Part shown: positions 22,731 to 34,764 of the stretch, in pieces
How the letters are laid out: each line of letters opens with the position of its first letter
Numbering within the stretch: position 1 is the stretch's first letter
Source of the DNA: Phocoena phocoena
Taxonomy: Eukaryota; Chordata; Mammalia; Artiodactyla; Phocoenidae
NCBI RefSeq assembly: GCF_963924675.1
Contig: NC_089230.1
Coordinates: 74,515,223-74,579,222, forward strand
DNA length: 64,000 nucleotides
Reading direction: 5' to 3'
Notes under the pieces: model-generated
The model's database searches: none
What the model was told of the DNA's origin: nothing
The model's input: the letters and a program-made list of their open reading frames with translations, nothing else
Made by a program: the position numbers and the translations under genes

Positions 22731-23460
22731 ATTACGTGTTGTAGTTGACCTTCCTTGATCCTCCAACTTCTGCTGTCAATTCTTGGACTGTTATGGAACA
22801 GCCTCAGTGCCCAGGGGTTGCCTGGTCCTTGGTCCTGGTTCTACCTGGGCTGAGTAAAGATTCATACATTTATCTGCCCTTGATTCATACATTCATTCAT
22901 TTCCTAATTCATACATTAGGAAAATGGAAATTCTCGTGAAAAAACATGTCTGGGAAGAGCTGCAATTTCAAGAAGGCTGTATATATGTATCTTTCTACAA
23001 AGGATTTGAGGCAACTACTAAAATTTGGGAGAACTCGGTCACTTCCCGTTTGAAGATCTGAATAAATATTTCAATTTCAATACATTAAATATCAAATGAA
23101 TTCTATCGGTTTCTGTGACATTAATATTTACTAGACATTTTTAAAAGTTTTTCCTCTCAACAATTTATTAACATTTCATTTTGAAGAATCAATATAAGTA
23201 ATAATAGTATTGGTAATGCTGTCTCAGATTTGAAGAGTACTTTGCAATGTGCCAGGAAGAGGCTGGATGTGACACTCCATCATGTATTACCCCCTTTTAG
23301 TCTTGTGAGGCCTGATGACACTAGAAATTTTAAGTTCCTTCTTCCTGACATCCATCTCTTTGGCTCTGGGTTAGCTAGCTGAAGCATGAGAATTTCACTG
23401 TCTAAAGCCATTCCTGTCCCCTACTTGCTCCTCTAACAGAGCCTTTAAAGTACTATTTGA
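22731..23460. other. non-coding stretch
   Basis: Contains three spaced copies of 'attcatacatt' (22860-22916). A weak MIR-like patch lies near 23220-23330. No gene recognised. Confidence 0.4.
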
Positions 23461-23697
23461 CCAACTCACCGTTTTTTGTTTTTTGTTTTTGTTTTTGTGG
23501 TACGCGGGCCTCTCACTGTTGTGGCCTCTCACGTTGCGGAGCACAGGCTCTGGACGCACAGGCTCAGCGGCCATGGCTCACGGGCCCAGCCGCTCCGCGG
23601 CATGTGGGATCTTCCTGGACCGGGGTGCGAACCCGCGTCCCCTGCATCGGCAGGCGGACTCTCAACCACTGCGCCACCAGGGAAACCCCAACCCACC
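23461..23697 (-). mobile_element. CHR-type SINE, 192-bp form
   Basis: Minus-strand copy: T-rich tail at 23471-23500, 'gtacgcgggcctctcactgt', and the head 'gcgccaccagggaaacccc' at the right. The flanks 'ccaactcacc' (23461-23470) and 'ccaacccacc' (23688-23697) form a target duplication with one difference. The T-rich tail is interrupted by regularly spaced G. Confidence 0.93.
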
Positions 23698-23699
23698 CT

Positions 23700-23830
23700 T
23701 TTAACCACCGTAGAGGGGAAGACAGCCTCAGGCTGTGAATTCCTTGAGAGTTATCTTTATGCCCCCAGTGAACAAGGATTAAGTGTGCAATAAGTATGGA
23801 TTAAGTATCCAATAAATAATCGTTGACTCA
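23700..23830 (+). mobile_element. possible L2 3' end
   Basis: 'tgaattccttgagagttatc' and 'aagtatccaataaataatcg' resemble the sense L2 3' terminus. Weak. Confidence 0.4.
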
Positions 23831-24059
23831 ATCAGAAAATGAAACATGTATTTTGCATAGAATATGTTATTTCTCACCTTTCTGCCTTTTCATATGCTCT
23901 TCCTTTTCCTGGGTTACATGACCCCCCTTCTTTATCTAACTTTGGCTTCAAGACTCAGTACAAAGACTTATTCTGATCTGAGCTTAAGCCCTAGCAGAGT
24001 CCATCACTGTGCTGTTTCTCCCCTTTGCTTTGAAATTCAGTGGCTATTGATTTAGTAAT

Positions 24060-24138
24060 CCCATCAATAAGAGCTAACCTTTAGAAAGTGCTGTGCAAAG
24101 TGCATTCATATGTGTAATTTCATTGAATCTTCACAAGA
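24060..24138 (+). mobile_element. possible MIR fragment
   Basis: 'ctgtgcaaagtgcattcata' then 'taatttcattgaatcttcac' resembles the MIR core. Short. Confidence 0.45.
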
Positions 24139-24290
24139 GTCACCTGGGGCTTTTAAACACTATACAGTCTCAGCCCCACCTGACAGCAGACACAGCAGAA
24201 CACCTGGAGATGAATCCTAGGCGTTAGCATTTTAAGGAGCTCCTCCTTATTTCAACCTGCAGTCGAGATGGGGAATCACTGAGTCAGAGG
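24139..24290. mobile_element. MER5-like hAT DNA transposon
   Basis: 'gagtcacctggggcttttaa', 'cagtctcagccccacctgac' and 'atggggaatcactg' match a MER5-type element from end to end, about 150 bp. Confidence 0.72.
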
Positions 24291-25072
24291 GACCACATCT
24301 ATGACACAACACATAAGCCTTCTCTTGTTTAAATGAATTCTTACAACCTGAAAGAGATTTAAAAATAGTTCAGAAACTTCTCCATTCTTGGCCTCTCCCT
24401 TCGCTTCCCATGCAATGTTCCCAGCCTTCTGCAATTTTCAGCTCTTCTCTACAGTCTAAGATCCTCTTCCTCCACCTGCTTTCTAGACTGAATCACTTTC
24501 TGTCCCCTCTCAGTTCCTTCTAGATGCTTCCCCAATTACCACCAAGTTCAGCAAAACAAAACGGAAAGTTATTCTCACACTAGCCTTTGGGAAGCCTCAG
24601 TTCATCTTCACACTCGTAGGGTGATCATCCGTTCAAAGCCCCTCCTTTGAGGGAGAGACATGGCCACATCTTTTTCTATCTTCAGTTATAAACATTCAAC
24701 AAATGAGAGCAAATTACTTGCTCAGTGATAAGGCTGGTGGTGGAGAGGATGCAGGGATTTGTAAATTGGATTTAAGATCTTGGAATTTCTTTAAGGGGTG
24801 TCCTGGAGAGGATCTAAACTAGAGTTACAGGTTCAGAATAGCATTTGCAAAAGATAACAGGGGCTGCAGTTGAACTGAAGAGGATTAAGAGTTGGGAAAC
24901 TACCCGAGGCAAAGATTGGATTTGTGGAGTAGAGGGAAATATTTTAGAAGTGGAATCCGTAAAGCAGCTTTAAACCCATACAGCTTCCCACTTCTCTGTG
25001 TCGTTGTAATTGTCCTTGAGGTGATTAGATGTCACTCAACAGGGGAACTTTTGTATTTTAAAAGGGGTTGTA
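24291..25072. other. unique non-coding stretch
   Basis: C/T-rich around 24370-24540. No gene recognised. The frame at 24892-25077 is not supported. Confidence 0.4.
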
Positions 25073-25194
25073 GGTAATTCCCTGGTGGTCCAGTGGTTAG
25101 GACTCTGCTCTCACGCTGGGGGCCTGGGATCAATCCCTGGTCAGGGAACTAACATCCCACAAGCCGCGCGGTGCAGACAAAAAAAAGAAAAAAA
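25073..25194 (+). mobile_element. CHR-type SINE, short form
   Basis: 'taattccctggtggtccagt', B box 'gggatcaatccctggtcagg' and a tail of A with one G. 'aaaggggttgt' on the left and 'aaaccggttgt' on the right may be a worn target duplication. Confidence 0.9.
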
Positions 25195-27424
25195 CCGGTT
25201 GTCAATTAAAAGCATTTTAACACCTACTTAGCATAATTTAATCACTTCTAAACCTTGTTTCCTTTATAAATTAAACACAAGTTTGGCTCTTAAACAAAGA
25301 ATGGGAATGGGAAGCCAAAGGTAATTAAATATAAACTTTTCTGGTTTTCTTCTCTTGATCAACACTGGCTTCTGATGTAAGCACTCAGCAAACATAAAAT
25401 GTTTTACATCTAACAGTAAGAGGTTTTAAATCAACTGGAACCAAGAACAAAAAACGAAAAAGAAAATGTCCTAGCTCTTCCTTCAATCCACTGCTTTGCG
25501 TATATCGCTGTGTGTGTTCATTATAATTTAAGTTCTTAAAAGTTATTGAGCCAATTGGAACCTGAAGGTTATAATGTGGTGAATTTCCAGAAGCTCAAGC
25601 CCACATTTCACTCATAATAACCGCTCAGGGTCCACCAAACCTCCTGGCATTCAAGACCTTTCCCAGTGTTCTCCAAGACCAGTCCACAAAGGGACCCATG
25701 CAAGCCATGGACAGGGCGGCCATATGCCGTCGGGGGCCCAGGACATTTCCAACTGATGCTTATAATCTGGGGCTAATTTTACTCTAGCCCCTTTCATTTT
25801 CAAAAGTATCCTGATTCAGACTGTAAATTACTTGATCATTCTAGCTGTGAAGGATAGAGCAGATGTTTTTGTTGTAAAGGGAGAAGTTTCTCCAATATAA
25901 GACAGTTCACTTTTCCTTTCCTTCTTGACTCTGAGTAACTGACCTGGGTGAGTGACAGAACCATGTGCTTCCATGAGTTGGGACTGGAAGTAACCACGGG
26001 AAAACAGTGGAAGTGGGCTGGTGTGGGAGGGGAAGATTGGAGGTTTCTCAAACCCTCCTTATGGATGGCAGGGGTGGGATAAGAAGCAAGTGAATTTTAC
26101 TATGGACACCAGTGGATCAGGGAAAAATTACTGATGAAAAATAGGATAGTTATTCTTGGGACCCAAATCTTAACATCTCCTTGGCAAACTGAGTTAGAGA
26201 CTGCCTGGGAAAATTCCATCATATCAATCATAAAAGACAGGGACCAATGACATGCATGAGGGCAAGAAATCAAAGGACTGAAAAGCCACATTGGGTAGAC
26301 TCTAAGTGTGCCCACAGTGTGCTTTGAAGTGGGGAACTCCAGCATCTATGTCAGTGGGTGACTTTCACACTCATGCCTCCTCCGGAGCTGATGACTGCGC
26401 CACATTGAACAAGTTGACTAACCTCTATGTGCCTTGCTTTTCTAAACCGGGAAGTAAGGAGTATCAAAAGTGACTACATCACTGATAAAGACATTGCTTT
26501 GTTTTACAAGTAGAAATCTTATTCCGATTTCTTCTTTCTGGTGTAAAGCTTCTGTAAAGAGGGAGCAAATCTGTGTCCCTCATATATTGGTGAAACCTTT
26601 TCTTAGACTAGGTTATCACTGGCTAGACTGAAACTTATTATTGCTTGTCAAAAAGAAATCCCCAAATTGTGCTGTATGTATTTTTACCTTAAAAGCCACA
26701 ATTTTGATTTAGATGACATATGTACGCCCATACAAAATGAATGAAATTGATGTTTATTTTTGTGGCTTCATAAATTCATCCACATAAGAAAAAAATAATC
26801 TTATTGGACTCTTTTTTATCATCTTTATCTCTACCTCAATTTGTACATATATGTTTCTACTATTTGTACATATATGTATGAGGAATGAAGGGTTCTCAAT
26901 TTGTACATATATGTATTCATGGAAATTTTCTAGATCCATGGAAAATTTCTTGAAAGTCCATCATTCACTTGATTCAGTTGTAAAATACTAATTCTACAGA
27001 GACAAACAGAGTTAAATGGGAGAAAAATATTTGGAGCTAAAAAGTGCCATATAGTTTCACATAGTATAGATGTATAAATATTCATATGGATATAAGTATA
27101 TGTGCCAAGTCAGAAGGAACTTGGGAGGACATCTTATTGGACTCTTGAAAGTAAAAGTCTAGATTCATTTTCTTTTGCATAAACACAGACCTAACATTTG
27201 AGGAACTAACTGCTCTCAAATCCCAGAAATCAGCTAAATAAATAAATATTATTTTTAAAAGACAAGCATAATAGGTTTCTGAGCTCAGTCTCATATGGAA
27301 TGTCTGTGCTCATGGTCCAAAGTGGAGAACTTTTGAAAAATGTAAAATATAAGTGTTCTTTTTGACCTCATTTTCTAATACTAGATCTTCTTATTCCTCT
27401 TACCCCCCAAGAGAGCGTCTTGTG
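25195..27424. other. unique non-coding stretch, about 2.2 kb
   Basis: Holds a weak MIR patch (26385-26480) and a triple short repeat at 26836-26912. No coding similarity. The minus-strand frames at 25836-26345 are unsupported. Confidence 0.4.
26836..26912. repeat. three copies of a 15-bp motif
   Basis: 'tttgtacatatatgt' occurs three times within about 77 bases, two of them preceded by 'tcaa' and the middle one by 'acta'. The half 'acatatatgt' is itself palindromic. Confidence 0.75.
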
Positions 27425-27605
27425 GACAAAAGCCTTGCTACTCAAAGTGCGTTTCCAAGTCAGCAACACAGACACCACCTGCAAGCTTGTTAGAAATGAA
27501 AAGTCTCAGACCCCATCCCAAAGCTACTGGATTAGAATCTGCCTCGTAACAAATTCTCTGGGTGATTTTCATGCACTCGAGTTTGAGACGCACTGGATTA
27601 GAGAG
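27425..27605. mobile_element. MER5-like hAT DNA transposon
   Basis: 'aagtctcagaccccatccca', 'ctggattagaatctgcctcg' and 'ttctctgggtgattttcatg' match the MER5 layout. Confidence 0.72.
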
Positions 27606-28374
27606 CACTTGGCTAGGAATAGCATAGAGCATAAAAACAATTTAGTCAAATAGAAGAGCGAGTGGAATTAAGATGCCTTGAGTCTGAAAGAAATTATATT
27701 AATCCTTGGAGGGCTTTTTTCTTATCCCTGTGTGCACACTGATGTCCACCTCTGTCTTCTCTTACCACTTGTTTATAGTATCTTTCTCTTTCATATTATG
27801 TATGGCGGTTGCATGTAATTGTGCTTTAACTTCATAATTGCTATTACTTAGCAGAATTTCAAACTTCCTCTAAAATTACTTCACTCCCAACCCTACAATA
27901 TGCTCTGTTGACATAGCCTATATCTGTTTCCTTTTCTCTGAGACTCCCACCATGAAAAGCAGACATAATATGAAATAGAAGACTGGTTTGGCTTGAGAAT
28001 GTACTGATTCTGGGAGTGGAGCCAAGGACCAGTGCCAACCAGAATTGGATGAATAATACTAGGGGTAAAGCAAGATTTGGGATCTGCATTAGCAGAAAGA
28101 GGGGCTTATCTTAGTCATGGATCAGCATTCTGCTTTAGCGTGAACCACAGCTGGTGAGAATGTTCATTTCTGAGGCTGCAACATGGCATACTCTTGGCCG
28201 AGAGTGTTTCCAGAAGCACCATCAATGGAAGGAGACGCTTGGGAATTATTTTTTCTTTTCTACTATGTTTCCACTAACAAATTATAAAGCTTCTTCCCAA
28301 TTAAGATTAAAAACAGAAACAGACTCATCTTGATTATGGAAGATAGAGCAGATGAAATTGTATAGTTAGAAGGT
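27606..28374. other. unique non-coding stretch
   Basis: No gene, RNA or confident repeat recognised. Confidence 0.4.
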
Positions 28375-28600
28375 GGAATGAACCAAAGCTTTAGAATCAG
28401 ACAGACATGCTAGAGTTCAAATCCCACATCTGCCACCTATGAACTGTAAACATGACCAAATTATTTGACCTCTTGGAGCCTCAGATTTCTCACCTGTAAA
28501 ATGGGGATTATACTATTTATCCTGAAGAATTGTTTTAGAGAAGCCAGTGGGATGATGTATTTACGGTCTCCAGGATAGGTCCCTGCATTTAATCACTCTA
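28375..28600 (+). mobile_element. MIR SINE, nearly complete
   Basis: 'ttagaatcagacagacatgc', 'gttcaaatcccacatctgcc', 'cctcagatttctcacctgta' and 'aaatggggattatactattt' are in full MIR consensus order. One of the best preserved MIR copies here. Confidence 0.88.
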
Positions 28601-29689
28601 TGAATATTAAAATTTCATCTTTCTCCTTTCTTCCCTAATTCTATTCTGAATCAGTGGGCAGGATTATTTTATATGATTGACTAAATACTTGAGAGATAGT
28701 CACTACTGTGATTGAGAACCAAATTGGTGAGTGTGATCTGCATATAACAGCATTATAAACAGATGCATGAGTATTACTTTTTCAGATTACACTGCTGTGC
28801 AGAAGGAACAAGCCTGATTAGTTTGAATAGATGTGAAGGTTAGTGCGGTTCTGGAATTCTTCTGAAGCGTCCCAAAGAAGAGAACTATGGTCATCTTCAA
28901 ATGTTTCCCAATATTTAGGAGGGGGCCCTTTCTTTCTACTGTCTTACTTTTGAAGACTATGTAGGAAGTGATTCTTAAAAGGAAAATGGTACTGAAATGG
29001 ATACATGTTTTTAATTTTTCTATGAATATCATTTTCATCTCATTCATCTAGGTCTTACTTCAATATTTAAGTGTTTACAGAGCCAGATATTATGTTAGGT
29101 ACCAAGTGTACAGAAATCAACAAAACCACCAGCCAATAAATATATAATCTACAAATTTTGATAAGGGCATTCAAGGGAGAGAAAAGGTTTTATCACAGAG
29201 TAGTTCCTTTCTAACCTTAGGGTTTCTATCTGGAAATAAAGCAATACATTTTTTCCCCTTACGTTTTGTTCCCTTTACATATTTATTTTGAGTGTCTGCT
29301 TCTCCTTTGTAAATTCACAGCATTTTGATCATATTTTTCTTGGTGTTTGGGATGTTAAATTTTATTCGGCTTCCTTAATTCTACTAAATCTCTTTAAATT
29401 TTTTCCTGTATAACTTGATTCTACTTCCTTATTTACATTATATGGACTTCTTTTTGTGAGAATGGAGGAATCATGACTATAAATTCTAGCTATTTTATCC
29501 ATATCTAGAATAGGTCTAGATATTTTGCTAATATTGAGAAAATGGGAAACAAGTACAGGACCAGAGTCCAAAAACAAAGAGGATTTTTGTTTGATTACAG
29601 CTGGCCTGACCCCATTCATGGGCTTAACCAAGGTAAATAATATTTCAGCTCTATCCTGAGATGAATGTATGGAGATGGCAGAAAACATC
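28601..29689. other. non-coding stretch with a weak L2 patch
   Basis: 29045-29180 has weak antisense L2 similarity ('gccagatattatgttaggta'). No gene recognised. The frame at 28787-29047 minus is unsupported. Confidence 0.4.
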
Positions 29690-30178
29690 GTGGTAGATTG
29701 TTGACCCCAATTGTTCATGCCTCTCTTTATCCACCCTCTTTGCAATGTGACTTCACAGACTACCATTAAGAGGTGGACTTTATTTCCCTACTGCCTGAAT
29801 CTGAGCTAGATTTGTGACTTGCTTTTGCCAACAGAATGAAGAGGAAGTGAGTTTATGTCACTTTTGAGTCTAGGCCTTATGTTAATCTTATCCAGACGCT
29901 ATGAAAATAAGCTGGGGCTATCCTACTGGTAGATGGAGTCATACAGCCCATTTACTCCTATCACCCCAGCCAACAGCCAGACTGTCGCCTGACGTGAGTG
30001 AAGCCATCCTTGACCAGCTAAGTCCCACTGACACCCCAGCTGATTGTGAATACATGTATGAGTCCAGCCAAACCTGAATCAGATGGTCAGAACTACACAG
30101 CTGAAATGTAGATTCATAAGCAATAAAAACAAACAAAAACTCATTATTTTAAGCTTCTGAGTTCTATTACTTAATAAT
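29690..30178 (+). mobile_element. MaLR/ERVL-type LTR
   Basis: 'ttcatgcctctctttatcca', 'cattaagaggtggactttat', 'gtgacttgcttttgccaaca', 'taagctggggctatcctact' and 'attattttaagcttctgagt' follow the order of an MLT1-type LTR. The polyadenylation region 'gcaataaaaac' lies near 30120. A reading frame on the opposite strand at 29362-29766 is accidental. Confidence 0.75.
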
Positions 30179-30418
30179 AACTAATTTCAGGGCTTCCCTG
30201 GTGGCGCAGTGGTTGAGAGTCCGCCCGCCGATGCAGGGGACACGGGTTCGTGCCCCGGTCTGGGAAGATCCCATGTGCCGCGGAGCGGCTGGGCCCGTGA
30301 GCCATAGCCGCTGAGCCTGTGCGTCCAGAGCCTGTGTTCCGCAACGGGAGAGGCCACAACAGTGAGAGGCCACATACCAAAAAAAAAAAAATAATAATAA
30401 TAATAACAACTAATTTCA
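30179..30418 (+). mobile_element. CHR-type SINE, 192-bp form, recent
   Basis: Body from 30190 to about 30378 with both Pol III boxes, then A-run and (AAT)n tail. Perfect 11-bp target duplication 'aactaatttca' at 30179-30189 and 30408-30418. It sits at the 3' edge of the MaLR LTR. Confidence 0.95.
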
Positions 30419-31444
30419 AATATTCTCATTTGAATGGTTCCATTGTTTACTTAAGGTGATACCCATTTTTCCTTTTCCCCATCTACTTTCACTATGACTT
30501 CCAGCCTTGGTAAAACTATTTTTATCTTTTTATATCCTTTGGCTGGTAAGAAAATCTGAGGGCAGCAGTGTGCTGGTAAAAGTTTCACAAAAAGGCTCCT
30601 AGGAAAAAAAAAAGTGTGTGTATATGTGTACATATGTACATAAATTTATTATAAATTTTACATATCTAAAGAATGTATAGTACACTATTTATAAATAATA
30701 ATAAAATATACAGTGCTCTGTAAATTCCACATATCCAGTTGATTCCCACAGAATGCTTCTGTTAGTTTTTATAGAACTCTTCTTGTATGCAATTCAACCA
30801 TGATTTGACAAAAGTTACATTCCAACCTGCTACCTCTTTCCCAATATATCTTTTGTTATGAAATCTGATATATGATTTATCATTGCACTAGATGTAACCC
30901 TTGTACAAAAGTTGTATTTCATTAAATTGAAACTCTTTCACTTCGGCACTCGATACAACACGCTGTGAAGCGTAATTTGCATTGTTAACGTTTTCTCCAT
31001 TACTTTTAGCCTAAACAATCAATACACAATAAATGAGGGCCTGATTTGTAGTGTTAGATACTTTCTGTGGTGAAACATTGCTATCTTGACCCTTTTCAAG
31101 CTACCGACATGGCATCCCTGAAAGGGAATTGGGAAGAGATGCACATCAGCACACCATCCCATGGCATGTCCACCATGTTGCTACAATGGAGTTACATAAC
31201 CGTAAGAGCGTAAATAATATTAAAGTAGAATAAAATAAGTGGGATGTGATGAATTTTGAGTATTAATGACCTTTATTTTTTATACAGTCTATTGAATTCT
31301 AAGTTTATAATATTTAATTTTTAATGATACGCATGTTTAACAACTGGATCTCTAAATTCCTGAAAATATTAACAATCAAATGAGTTGGCCCCAGCACACC
31401 CCTGCTGAAAGTTATTGGAAACACCTGATGGTTCTAGTTACAGC
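30419..31444. other. unique AT-rich stretch
   Basis: No repeat or gene recognised. 30940-31050 contains an ATTA/TAAC-rich patch without transposon similarity. Short (TG)n and (TA)n near 30614-30645. Confidence 0.4.
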
Positions 31445-31635
31445 AATAATAGCTCCCATGCATCCAGCGCACACTAGATCCCAGGTATTGTTCTACACAC
31501 TTTAGATTTACAGTCTCATTTACTCCTCACAATGGCTCTGCAAGGTAGGTATTGTTATTATTTGTATCTAATAAAGAGATGGAGAAATGGAGCCAATAGA
31601 ATTTACTTAACTTGCCTAAGTTTACAAAAGTACAA
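31445..31635 (+). mobile_element. MIR SINE
   Basis: 'tcccaggtattgttctacac', 'tcatttactcctcacaatgg', 'ctctgcaaggtaggtattgt' and 'acttaacttgcctaagttta' are in MIR order. Confidence 0.85.
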
Positions 31636-32164
31636 TTGCCTTTCCTAAAGATAGATATGTTTGCTCACAAATTTATTATGAAGTTGAAATCAATATCCAG
31701 ATGAGGCTCAGAATTTAGTAATGAGAACAGCAACGTTACTGGCAGTGTGAATACAGATCCAAGGCTGTTTAAGAGAGGGAGGCATAAATGGTGCCTGGGA
31801 AGGGAGAATGGGGGTTTGCTGATGTCTCTGCTGAGATATCTCAGCTGAATGAGAATGACTGGTTATGGTAAACAGGCATCACAGGCAATGAATGGTGTGA
31901 AGTTCAGGGTGCATGCTTGGAGGGGTGAGTTGTTTGGTGTGGTTGGAGTGGAGGTGAATATGAGTAAGTGATGGTAGCGAAGATGGGGAGTTAACGTGGA
32001 GCAGAAAAGACAGAAAGCCTGAGGAAAGGGTCTTGAGAGTAATCACAAAGTAGACACGCACAGCCAAGAAAGAGAAAGGAGTAAAGCTGGAAAGGAACCG
32101 ATCAACAGGAGCTCTTGGGCCACCAGAAGCCTTGGTAAGTTCAAAGAGCAGACTCTGGTATGTG
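31636..32164. other. non-coding stretch
   Basis: G/A-rich on the plus strand (31760-32130). No gene or confident repeat recognised. Confidence 0.4.
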
Positions 32165-32419
32165 TGAGATGGTTGCTTTTATGTGTTAACTTGGCTAAGC
32201 CATGGCAGGCAGATATTTGGCCAAACATTATTCTAGATGCTTCTGTGCAGATATTTTTTTGTTTGGCATTAAACATTTAAGTCAGTAGACTCTGAGTAAA
32301 GTGGATTGCCCTCCATAATAATAATATGGAAGGGTCTCATCCAATTAGGTGAAGGCCTTAAGAAAAAGATGGACCTCCCCTAATGGGGAGGGAATTCTGC
32401 TAGCAAACTGCTGTCCTAC

Positions 32420-33328
32420 TGCTACGGTCTGAATGTTTGTGAACCTCCCAAATTTATATGTTGACATCCTAATCCCCAAAGATGATGGTATTAGTAGGTG
32501 GGGACTTTGGGAGGTGCTTAAATCATGAGGATGGAGCCCTTATGGATGGGGTTAGTGCTTTATAAAAGAGACCCCACAGAGATTCCTAGCCCCATCTACT
32601 ATGTTAGGACACAGTAAGAAGGCACCAGCCACGAACAAGAGGGCTTTCACAAGAATGCCACCATGCTGGCACCTTGATCTTGGACTTCCCAGCCTCCAGA
32701 ACTACAAGAAATAAATTTCTGTTTTTTTATTTCAAATGCACATATTTTATTATTTTTTTAATTTTATATTTTTTTAAATTGGAGTATAGTTGCTTTACAA
32801 TGTTGTCTTAGGTTCTGTTGTACAACAAAGTGAATCAGCTGTATGTATACATATATCCCCTCCCTCTTGGGCCTCCCGCCCACCCCACCCCTGCCCCCCC
32901 ATCATACACATCTAGGTCATCACAGAGCACTGAGTTCTGAGCTGAGCTCCCTGTGCTATAGAGCAGGTTCCCACTAGCTATCTATTTTACACATGGTAAT
33001 GTATATATGTCAATCCTAATCTCCCAGTTGGTCCCACCCTCCCCTTCCCCTCTGTGTCCACAGGTCTGTTCTCTATGTCTGCATCTCTATTCCTCCCCTG
33101 CAAATAGGTTCATCTGTACCATTTTTCTAGATTCCACATAATATGCATTAATATACAATATTTGCTTTTCTCTTTCTGACTTACTTCAGAAAATGTGGTA
33201 CGTATATACAATGGAATATTACTCAGCCATAAAAAGGAATGAAATTGGGTTATTTGTAGACATTTCTGTTGTTTATAAGCTACCCAGTCCATGATATCTT
33301 GTTACAGCAACTTAAATGGACTAAGACA
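32420..33328 (+). mobile_element. MaLR/ERVL-type LTR with perfect 5-bp target duplication
   Basis: Starts 'tgctacggtctgaatgtttg' and ends 'tggactaagaca' (TG...CA). It is flanked by 'cctac' at 32415-32419 and 33329-33333. Internal motifs 'tgatggtattagtaggtggg', 'ttgatcttggacttcccagc' and 'aagaaataaatttctg' (with AATAAA) are in order. Without the L1 at 32724-33261 the LTR would be about 360 bp. Confidence 0.85.
32724..33261 (-). mobile_element. L1 with 5' inversion (twin priming), nested in LTR
   Basis: 32740-33190 is antisense L1 3' UTR ('ttggagtatagttgctttac' to 'tctttctgacttacttcag'). 33191-33261 is sense ORF2 end ('tacaatggaatattactcag'), which in a normal L1 lies just upstream of the point where the antisense part stops. 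This head-to-head layout is the mark of twin priming. The target duplication 'atttctgtt' is at 32715-32723 and 33262-33270. About 40 bases beyond the usual L1 end, including 'tgtgcatttg' on the minus strand, precede the final A-run. Confidence 0.9.
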
Positions 33329-33475
33329 CCTACTCTTCAGACTGTGGATTTGCCACCCTCCAAAACTGCATGAGTCAATTCCTTAAAATAGATCTAGCTA
33401 GCCAGCTAGCTGTCCGTCCACACATTCTATTGATTCTACTTCCCTGGAGAACCCTAAGACAATATAGAACATAGA

Positions 33476-34764
33476 AGTGGGAGCCAGTGTAGAAAGCTAT
33501 GGACAGACAAATAAACTTTTGAGGTAAGAATTAAAAAGTAAAGAAGCTCCAGGTGGCCATAATTTTTTTTTTAACAGAAATGGAAATAAAAGTCATTGCA
33601 ATTGAGGAGAGTAGGTTATTGGTTGGGCCATTGTTTATATTAGAAGGTATAAGGCACAGAGTAGAAAAGAAAATGGTAAGTCAGTGTTCTGGGACTGTGT
33701 TGAGGTGACCTGAAGGAGTTGACAGGGAAATGGAGAGAGATGGAAATCTAGATGATGTGAGCTTACATACAGGAGGGATGGTCAATGATGGTGACGGAAC
33801 AGTGGTCTCGAAGGAGCTCGGTGATTCCCAAAGGATGCAATTTTTAGAAACTGAATATGTTACCTCCTCCAGAGGGATGGCAAGGGAAGTGATATCGATG
33901 GCAACAAATTTGCCTATCCATGGAGGCCCTCCAGAATTCAGTACAGAACAGGTTCAATGACAACAAAATGGCTGGAAGGTAAATTGTGGACTGATCTGGA
34001 AGCTGAATTTGCATAGCAAGCAGTGCTATCACTTCATATGTATGTTTTAAGTCAATAAGAATAGCAGAGCTTTCTAAAGATGCTTATATTCACACTGCTT
34101 AAGTCTGAGACAGCATCAACTTTCTAGAGATTGTTTTATTGGTGTAGCTACAGGATCACTGACGGAAATTCCCAGGGCCAACCGCCTACCCCCATCAATC
34201 TCTTGGTATCCCTGAAAAGGAGGTATGACTGCCTTTGCCACGATGTGTGACAAGAGTTAGGAAATGGTGTTGATGACACAGCTCCTGGCCACTTTAGCTG
34301 TCTCCTGTCCCTTTGCGTAGTCCTGGTTTCTCGTGACTGAGCCTTCCAGAAGTCTTTTGGAGGCTGAAAGCTACTCAAAGCAAGGCAATGGGTTTGCTTT
34401 AGCATCCTTAAAATTGACCCTTTGGGTTGCTTTCAGGTTCATTTCACTTCTCATCTTCTTTTAATCTGTTGCACCTTTTCAATAATAGTTTCAATTTGCT
34501 TTGGAAGAAATGGTGACAAAAATGTCTGGGAACGTCAGAACACCTGATGCTATGACTCAGTCTCTTGTGTTAGACTGTCTTTTTGAGTGGCCTTGGGGGG
34601 GTGGGTGTGATTAGCTCCGTGTGAGAGACATCACTGAAGTGTTGTCTGTTGTGGGGGAAATGTGCCAGAAGACCACATTTAAAAACTTTTCAAATTAATT
34701 TATATATCACTGTTGTGAATTACTAAAATAAGACCCAGCAGTCTACTGTAGGAAATTCAGCAAA
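33476..34764. other. non-coding stretch
   Basis: No gene or confident repeat. The frame 34148-34405 minus (85 codons) and 33730-33960 plus have no recognised domain. Confidence 0.4.

Larger units (their letters stand above)
32165..33475 (+). mobile_element. outer old LTR-like or DNA element, split
   Basis: The left part 32165-32419 ('gtgttaacttggctaagcca', 'agtaaagtggattgccctcc') and right part 33329-33475 ('gcatgagtcaattccttaaa', 'tccctggagaaccctaagac') match two ends of one old mammalian repeat that I recall but cannot name with certainty. The middle is replaced by the LTR at 32420-33328. Confidence 0.6.

Noticed and set aside
29362..29766. Minus-strand open frame of 134 codons
   Set aside because: Its beginning lies in antisense MaLR-type LTR and the rest is unrecognised. 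No splice or promoter evidence.
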